Position numbers and translations under genes: made by a program | Notes under the pieces: generated by a model | What the model saw: the letters and a program-made list of their open reading frames with translations, nothing else | Database searches by the model: none | Told to the model about the DNA's origin: nothing | Assembly: GCA_038237515.1 (NCBI GenBank) | Contig: JBBRYP010000005.1 | Span: forward strand, 1-64,000 | Length of the DNA: 64,000 nucleotides | From: JBBQDZ01 sp038237515 | GTDB lineage: Bacteria > Actinomycetota > Thermoleophilia > Gaiellales > Gaiellaceae | Reading direction: 5' to 3' | Shown: piece by piece, positions 59,889 to 64,000 of the stretch | Layout: every line of letters starts with the position of its first letter | How positions within the stretch are numbered: the first letter of the stretch is position 1

Positions 59889-60992
59889 GTGGCGCCACGC
59901 TTGGTACCCCTTCTCTTCGCCTCTGCGGGGCTCGCGGTCGCTGCGTGGCAGGTTCCGGCCGCTGCCGCGCCGAGCACCGTGTCGCGGGCGGCACAGTGTC
60001 CCGAGGGAAACCCGAACGCTCTGTTCCGCGTAAACCTCGACTCGAAGCGTTCGGTCCACGTGGCGACCGCGCGCTGGGGCGACTACATTCAGGATCTCTC
60101 GCCCGACGGCCGCTGGATCGCCTATGGCCAGGCGAAGCTGCGCGTCGCGATGACCGACGGTCGCTTCGCGCGCACCGTCACGTCGATGCCGACGAGGAGC
60201 GCCCGCTGGTCGCCGGACGGCAAGCGGATCGTGTTCGTTTCCGTCGACCCGAAGGATTCGGGATTTCCGATCTGGGTGGTCAACGCCGACGGGTCCGGCC
60301 TGCACGAGATCGCGGACCGCGGCATGGAACCCGTCTGGTCGCCCGACTCCCGCACGATCGCGTTCGTCAAGCCGCAGGGGAGCGGCAACGTGTACAGCAT
60401 CTACAACGCGCGCCTGGTCGTCGCCGCCGCCGACGGCACGCACTCTCTAGACATCGCGCCCACTGCATTTGCCCCCGAACTGATTCCCGCGCGCCCGTCG
60501 TGGTCGCCCAGCGGCAACTGGATCGCCTACCCCGGACCCCACCTGAACCGCCTGGACCTGATCCACCCCGACGGGAGCGGGCACCACGTCCTCCGGAACC
60601 ACGTCGGCGCTGACGCCACCTGGGCACGGATCGGCGACCGGCTCGTCTTCGACTACTTCAACGAAGGCCCGAACCAGCCGGAATTCGGCATCATCGACCT
60701 TCGCGGACACCGCTTGAGATCCCTCGAGCACGCCGGCGCCTCCTTTCCCACCTGGTCGCCACGCAGCGCGTGGATCGCCTACGCCGCCCCGGACCCGAAC
60801 GACACCCAGCGGATGCAGATCTACGCCATCCGCTCCGACGGGAGCGGGCGCCGACAGTTGACGAACGACGACCTGATCCAGGACGCGGTCATTGCCGATG
60901 ACATCGTCGAGATCGCCTGGGTGACACGCGGACCCGCTGCCGGTCGCTCGATCTACTACTTCCGCAACTACTGCACCGACCCGAACCCGTGA
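59889..60992 (+). CDS. Secreted TolB-like beta-propeller protein
   Basis: A 367 aa exported protein. A signal peptide (VPLLFASAGLAVAAWQVPAAAA) is followed by a beta-propeller of WD40/TolB-type repeats: DLSPDGRWIAYGQ, WSPDGKRIVFVS, VWSPDSRTIAFVK, SWSPSGNWIAYPG, SFPTWSPRSAWIAYAA. The start GTG at 59889 is preferred to the ATG-like site at 59829, which lies inside the tRNA. It probably binds a partner at the cell surface; no TolA/Pal genes are near. Confidence 0.82.
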   Translation: MAPRLVPLLFASAGLAVAAWQVPAAAAPSTVSRAAQCPEGNPNALFRVNLDSKRSVHVATARWGDYIQDLSPDGRWIAYGQAKLRVAMTDGRFARTVTSMPTRSARWSPDGKRIVFVSVDPKDSGFPIWVVNADGSGLHEIADRGMEPVWSPDSRTIAFVKPQGSGNVYSIYNARLVVAAADGTHSLDIAPTAFAPELIPARPSWSPSGNWIAYPGPHLNRLDLIHPDGSGHHVLRNHVGADATWARIGDRLVFDYFNEGPNQPEFGIIDLRGHRLRSLEHAGASFPTWSPRSAWIAYAAPDPNDTQRMQIYAIRSDGSGRRQLTNDDLIQDAVIADDIVEIAWVTRGPAAGRSIYYFRNYCTDPNP

Positions 60993-61178
60993 CGGAGCAA
61001 CAAGCGGCGATGCCCGCTTCGGATGTCGCCGAGCCGAACGGGACGATGTGCGAGACGAGCCGCCAAATCGGAGGCGTGGCAACCCGCGGGGTTTCCATAT
61101 GTGCCATTGATATCGACTACCACGCAGTCGGGCGCGCGTCCCTGCGGCGCTCGGGCCACCGCAACCGAGGAGGACAGG

Positions 61179-62024
61179 ATGGACCGCATTTCGCACCATC
61201 AGGAGGACGAGATCTGGGTGCGGCGCGCTTGTGAGCCGCCGCACCGACGCCGGTCGTACTTTGCGATGTTGGGCGCCGTGCTCGCGACGGCCGTCACCGC
61301 CATGGTGCTCGCATCGCCGGCCGCCTTCGCGGCTGGGCCCTCGGCGGACCTCTCGGTGACGAAGACGCACTCGCCAGAGCCTGCGTCCCCGGGCGCGACG
61401 ATCACCTACACGATCATCGTCCGGAACGGGGGCCCGGACGCGGCGCAGAACGTCGCACTGCGCGACCCGCTCCCGCTCAACACGACCTTCAGCTCCCTGA
61501 CGGCACCAGCAGGCTGGACCTGCACGACGACCGGAACTGTCACCTGCACGATCGGGACGCTCGCGGGCGGCTCTGCGTCTCAGATCTTCACGCTCAAGGT
61601 CGTCGTCGATGCTGGCGCCGCGGCGACGGACGCCGTCCTCAACACGGCGTCGGTGGCAAGCAGCACCTTCGACCCGAGTCTCGGCAACAACTGCGTGACC
61701 GACCAGACGACGCTGAACGCGGCGACAGCGGTCGAGATCCCCTGGTTCGCCGTTCGCACCTCTTCCGACGGCGTCCGCCTCTCGTGGCGCACGGCCGGCG
61801 GAAGCCGGATCGCCGGCTTCAACGTCTACCGCGACTCGAACGGCCGCTCGGCCCGCCTGAACCGCGCGCTCATCCGGGTCGCCCTCGGCGGAACGGCCCG
61901 CGGGCACGCGTACTCGCTCGTCGACCACGGCGCGCAGGCACGCGTGCGCGCGCTCGTCTACCGCCTTCAGGTAGTGCACCTGGACGGATCGGTGTCGTGG
62001 CTGCGGGCGCGTCTGGCGCGCTGA
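61179..62024 (+). CDS. Secreted DUF11-domain surface protein
   Basis: A 281 aa exported protein. After a long hydrophilic N-terminus (MDRISHHQEDEIWVRRAC) comes a signal segment (AMLGAVLATAVTAMVLASPAAFAAG near 29-53). A DUF11 Ig-like domain spans about 58-160 (DLSVTKTHSPEPASPGATITYT, RNGGPDAAQNVALRDPLPLNTTF). A C-terminal domain (about 180-281) is Fn3-like, VRLSWRTAGGSRIAGFNVYRD. No sorting signal is seen. GAGGAGGA precedes the ATG at 61179. An in-frame ATG at 61023 is less likely, lacking a ribosome site. Confidence 0.8.
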   Translation: MDRISHHQEDEIWVRRACEPPHRRRSYFAMLGAVLATAVTAMVLASPAAFAAGPSADLSVTKTHSPEPASPGATITYTIIVRNGGPDAAQNVALRDPLPLNTTFSSLTAPAGWTCTTTGTVTCTIGTLAGGSASQIFTLKVVVDAGAAATDAVLNTASVASSTFDPSLGNNCVTDQTTLNAATAVEIPWFAVRTSSDGVRLSWRTAGGSRIAGFNVYRDSNGRSARLNRALIRVALGGTARGHAYSLVDHGAQARVRALVYRLQVVHLDGSVSWLRARLAR

Positions 62025-62033
62025 ACAACCACC

Positions 62034-62067
62034 GTGCGGTGGGCCGCGACCCCGGGCCCCACCGCAC
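62034..62067 (+). terminator. Strong 10-bp hairpin after the DUF11 gene
   Basis: GTGCGGTGGG (62034-62043) pairs perfectly with CCCACCGCAC (62058-62067), 14-nt loop. It is 10 nt past the stop codon. No U tract, but position is as expected for a terminator. Confidence 0.6.
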
Positions 62068-62110
62068 CCTCGCGGCCACTGCGGTAGCGGCCGACCTCAG
62101 ATCGACCGGT

Positions 62111-62138
62111 TTCGACTGATGTGCTATATATCGATAAT
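62111..62138 (+). promoter_or_regulatory. Promoter of the arsenic operon
   Basis: TTCGAC (62111-62116), 16-nt spacer, GATAAT (62133-62138). The spacer holds CTATATATC, an AT-rich patch unusual for this genome. The -10 overlaps the inverted repeat at 62130-62145. Confidence 0.45.
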
Positions 62139-62145
62139 GATCGAT
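62130..62145 (+). promoter_or_regulatory. Likely ArsR operator
   Basis: ATCGAT, AATG, ATCGAT: two palindromic half-sites 4 nt apart, overlapping the -10 and lying 13 nt before the arsR ATG at 62159. The placement fits autorepression by ArsR that is relieved by arsenite. Confidence 0.55.
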
Positions 62146-62158
62146 GCATGGAGCGGCG

Positions 62159-62506
62159 ATGACTGAAACGCTGAGCACGATCGCCTGCTGTGCCCCGCTG
62201 GGCTCCCCGGTGCTCTCGAATGACGAGGCGGAGGCGACGGCGGCGTTGTTCCGAGCCCTCGGCGACCCCGCTCGCGTGCGGATCGTGAACCTGCTGGCGA
62301 CGAGCGACGAGCCCGTCTGCGTATGCAACCTCGTAGAGCCGCTCGCGCGCTCTCAGCCGACGGTCTCGCACCACTTGAAGAAGCTCGTCGACGCCGGCCT
62401 GCTCGATCGCGAGCAGAGGGGAAAGTGGGCGTACTTCTCGCTGAGGCCGGAGGCCGTCGCGCGTCTTGCCGTCCTCGCCGACCTGGAAGGAGCGTGTTGC
62501 TCGTGA
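62159..62506 (+). CDS. arsR: ArsR-family arsenic-responsive repressor
   Basis: A 115 aa winged helix repressor. The arsenite-sensing Cys-Val-Cys is in EPVCVCNLVEPLARSQPTVSHHLKKL near residues 42-65, the same place as the ELCVCDL motif of ArsR, followed by the recognition helix. Extra Cys pairs sit at both ends (ACCAPL, GACCS). I chose ATG 62159 over 62144 because the latter lies in the operator and because GGAG lies just before 62159. Drives the operon to the right. Confidence 0.9.
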   Translation: MTETLSTIACCAPLGSPVLSNDEAEATAALFRALGDPARVRIVNLLATSDEPVCVCNLVEPLARSQPTVSHHLKKLVDAGLLDREQRGKWAYFSLRPEAVARLAVLADLEGACCS

Positions 62507-63327
62507 GCATGACTGCCGACGAGCTTCGTGAGGAGGTGCGCCGCCGCCACGCCGAGTCAGCGCGCGCGGTGACGGAGGATTCCGGAGGTTGCGGCTGCGG
62601 GAGCGGCTCCTGCTGCGCGGACGGCGCGTCGGACGCTGCGACGTTCGGCGAGGGCCTCTACGACGCCGAGCAGCGCGGCGGGTTGCCAGAGGCGGCGACA
62701 CTCGCCTCCCTGGGCTGTGGCAATCCGACCGCAGTCGCCGAGCTGAAAGAGGGTGAGACCGTCCTCGACCTCGGCTCGGGCGGCGGCATCGACGTCATCC
62801 TGTCGGCGAGGCGCGTCGGCCCGTCGGGCCGCGTTTACGGGCTCGACATGACCGACGAGATGCTGGCGCTCGCGCGCAGGAACGCCGACCACGCGGGCAT
62901 CGAGAACGCCGTCTTCCTGAAGGGCTTGATCGAGGACATCCCGCTCCCGGCGGCATCTGTCGACGTGGTCATCTCCAACTGCGTCATCAACCTCTCGGTC
63001 GACAAGGCGGCCGTCCTGACCGAGATCGCGCGCGTGCTGAAGCCGGGCGGCCGGGTGGGCGTCTCGGATGTCGTCGCCGAGGATCGTCTGACCGCGCAGC
63101 AGCGCGCCGAGCGAGGCTCCTACGTCGGCTGCATCGCCGGCGCGCTCTCCAGAGGCGAGTACGAGACGGGGCTGGGCGCCGCCGGCTTCGATCAAGTAAC
63201 GGTCGAGTTCACCCACGCGGTGGCCGACGGGATCCACGGCGCGATCGTCAAAGCGGTGAAGACGGCGCAGCCGGACACGAGGGGCCTCCCGGTCATCCAA
63301 CCGGCGGCGAAGGCAGGTTGCTGCTGA
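62503..63327 (+). CDS. arsM: Arsenite S-adenosylmethionine methyltransferase
   Basis: Methylates As(III) stepwise to volatile or excretable species. 274 aa from GTG 62503, which overlaps the arsR stop as GTGA. The three Cys of the ArsM active site are in LASLGCGNPTA, VISNCVINLSVDK and GSYVGCIAGAL. The SAM site is VLDLGSGGGIDVILSARRVG near 88-107. The N-terminus has an extra Cys-rich patch GGCGCGSGSCCADG near 28-41, typical of bacterial forms, and there is a C-terminal Cys pair (AGCC). An ATG at 62509 is an alternative start. Confidence 0.93.
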   Translation: MSMTADELREEVRRRHAESARAVTEDSGGCGCGSGSCCADGASDAATFGEGLYDAEQRGGLPEAATLASLGCGNPTAVAELKEGETVLDLGSGGGIDVILSARRVGPSGRVYGLDMTDEMLALARRNADHAGIENAVFLKGLIEDIPLPAASVDVVISNCVINLSVDKAAVLTEIARVLKPGGRVGVSDVVAEDRLTAQQRAERGSYVGCIAGALSRGEYETGLGAAGFDQVTVEFTHAVADGIHGAIVKAVKTAQPDTRGLPVIQPAAKAGCC

Positions 63328-63517
63328 TGACTGCGACTGCGCATGCTCATCCCGCGGAGGCGCGAGCCTGACGCCCACGGCCGTTGCGGCGACGCTCCAC
63401 TGCCTCACCGGCTGTGCGATTGGGGAAGTGCCGGGGATGGTCCTCGCGCCTGCAGTCGGCCTCTGGAACGCGGCGTGGATCGGGCTCTCGGTCGTGGTCG
63501 CCTGCTTCTCCGGCTAG
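63327..63517 (+). pseudogene. Remnant of a DUF4396 membrane protein gene
   Basis: The ATG at 63327 overlaps the arsM stop as ATGA and reads MTATAHAHPAEARA then TGA. A second frame then carries TLHCLTGCAIGEVPGMVLAP and a helix IGLSVVVACFSG, ending TAG at 63515. That core is the hallmark of DUF4396 proteins, which normally run on for over 100 residues more. So one frameshift and an early stop leave a broken stub. Alternative: a very small intact protein, which I find less likely. Confidence 0.6.
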
Positions 63518-63519
63518 AG

Positions 63520-63973
63520 GTGGAGGCGCTCGCACGGCAGCTCGTCGCCGAGCTCATCGGCACCTTCGCGCTCGTTTTCGCAGGTGCCGGCGCGGTGATG
63601 GTCGACGCCAAGACGCACGCGCTCGGGCACGTCGGTGTCGCCATCACCTTCGGCCTCGTGATCCTGGCGATGATCTACGCCGTCGGGCACATCTCCGGCG
63701 CCCACTTCAACGGAGCGGTCACCTTCGCGTTCGCTCTGACACGGCACTTCCCCGTGGTCGCGGGCGGTCGCCTACTGGGCGGCGCAGCTCGCCGGCGCAC
63801 TCGCGGCGGCGGCGCTCCTAGGCCCGGCGCTGGTGTCCGGGAACCTGCACGCCCTCTGGCTCTACATCGTCGCGCCGGTGCTCGGCACCTCGATCGGCGG
63901 CCTCGCCTACCAGTTCGTATGCGGCGAGCCGACCAAACCCGCCGGATTTCACACGGAGGAGGAGCCAGCTTGA
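63520..63973 (+). pseudogene. Broken aquaglyceroporin (MIP) gene
   Basis: GTG 63520 reads MEALARQLVAELIGTFALVF, then AITFGLVILAMIYAVGHISG, clear MIP helices. The first NPA motif reads NGA (AHFNGAVTFAFALTRHF, 63700-63750). Near the C run at 63750-63753 the frame shifts by one, after which AVAYWAAQLAGALAAAALL continues in the other frame. Then the sequence jumps to GPALVSGNLHALWLYIVAP, the end of the family. The second NPA and two or so helices are missing. The stop at 63971 overlaps the arsC start. Total about 150 codons versus 230-250. Confidence 0.8.
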
Positions 63974-64000
63974 GCAACGTTCTGTTCGTCTGCGTCGCCA
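63970..64000 (+). CDS. arsC: Arsenate reductase, low-molecular-weight phosphatase type (partial)
   Basis: Only the first ten codons lie in the window: TTG start overlapping the previous stop as TTGA, then SNVLFVCVA. The Cys at residue 8 fits the nucleophile of the CX5R loop of LMW-PTP-type arsenate reductases. Context after arsR, arsM and a MIP gene supports the call. Truncated by the window edge. Confidence 0.75.
   Translation, partial: MSNVLFVCVA

Noticed and set aside
60993..61178. Possible riboswitch (c-di-GMP GEMM type) before the DUF11 gene
   Set aside because: I found GGCAACC-like and CCGCAACC stretches but not the conserved GEMM core or its paired helices.
62144..62158. Upstream ATG as the arsR start
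   Set aside because: It lies in the operator half-site; GGAG is properly spaced for ATG 62159.

Overview
The window is a dense, very GC-rich bacterial chromosome segment, almost entirely protein coding. It resembles a deep-branching actinobacterium; class Thermoleophilia (Gaiellales/Solirubrobacterales-like) is my inference. The basis is gene content and order. Two blocks repeat the order known from Mycobacterium tuberculosis: tlyA-nadK-recN-steA-mctB/steB-pyrG-NUDIX (Rv1694-Rv1700) and alaS-ruvX-mltG-aroE...aroC-aroK-aroB-aroQ-pepQ-efp-nusB (Rv2555c to Rv2533c). There is no phage, transposase, CRISPR array or rRNA operon. Adjacent genes in an operon very often overlap by 4 nt (ATGA or GTGA). 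Many first genes carry a TANNNT hexamer 6-8 nt before the start codon, which points to leaderless transcripts; I used both signals to choose starts.

Minus strand, 137-14563: alanine dehydrogenase, NUDIX, aldo/keto reductase, DUF3866, an M20 peptidase, CTP synthase, a glycosyltransferase fused to an MraY-like half, SteB, an SRPBCC protein, SteA, RecN, NAD kinase, TlyA, a polyprenyl synthase and an XseB-like protein. Minus strand, 14732-23704: NusB, biotin carboxylase and a carboxyltransferase/biotin-carrier fusion whose metal site looks destroyed, then EF-P, an M24 peptidase and the shikimate genes (AroQ, an AroK-AroB fusion, AroC, AroE). Minus strand, 23701-30181: MltG, RuvX, AlaRS, a SigB/SigF-type sigma factor with an RsbW-like partner, and MnmA with an extra N-terminal domain.

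Minus strand, 30545-35030: an unrecognised five-gene envelope locus with an RlpA-like protein, three tandem paralogous membrane proteins and a DivIVA-like coiled coil. After it come AspRS, HisRS and a metallo-hydrolase. A histidine-utilisation cluster (ftcD, hutH, a small membrane protein, hutU, hutI) spans 39711-45652.

Plus strand, 45677-57498: a methyltransferase, a VOC protein, an Fe-S type uracil-DNA glycosylase, two ABC exporter half-genes that look like a heterodimer with one degenerate ATP site, an HD-fold protein, tRNA-Gln (minus strand), a DHFR-like reductase, a CHASE2 nucleotide cyclase, a flippase-like protein and a DUF4389 protein. A minus-strand ABC-2 transporter and two small genes follow. 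Then come tRNA-Glu, two secreted proteins, and an arsenic operon (arsR, arsM, two broken genes, arsC) that runs off the right edge. In that operon the DUF4396 gene and the aquaglyceroporin gene are both pseudogenes.
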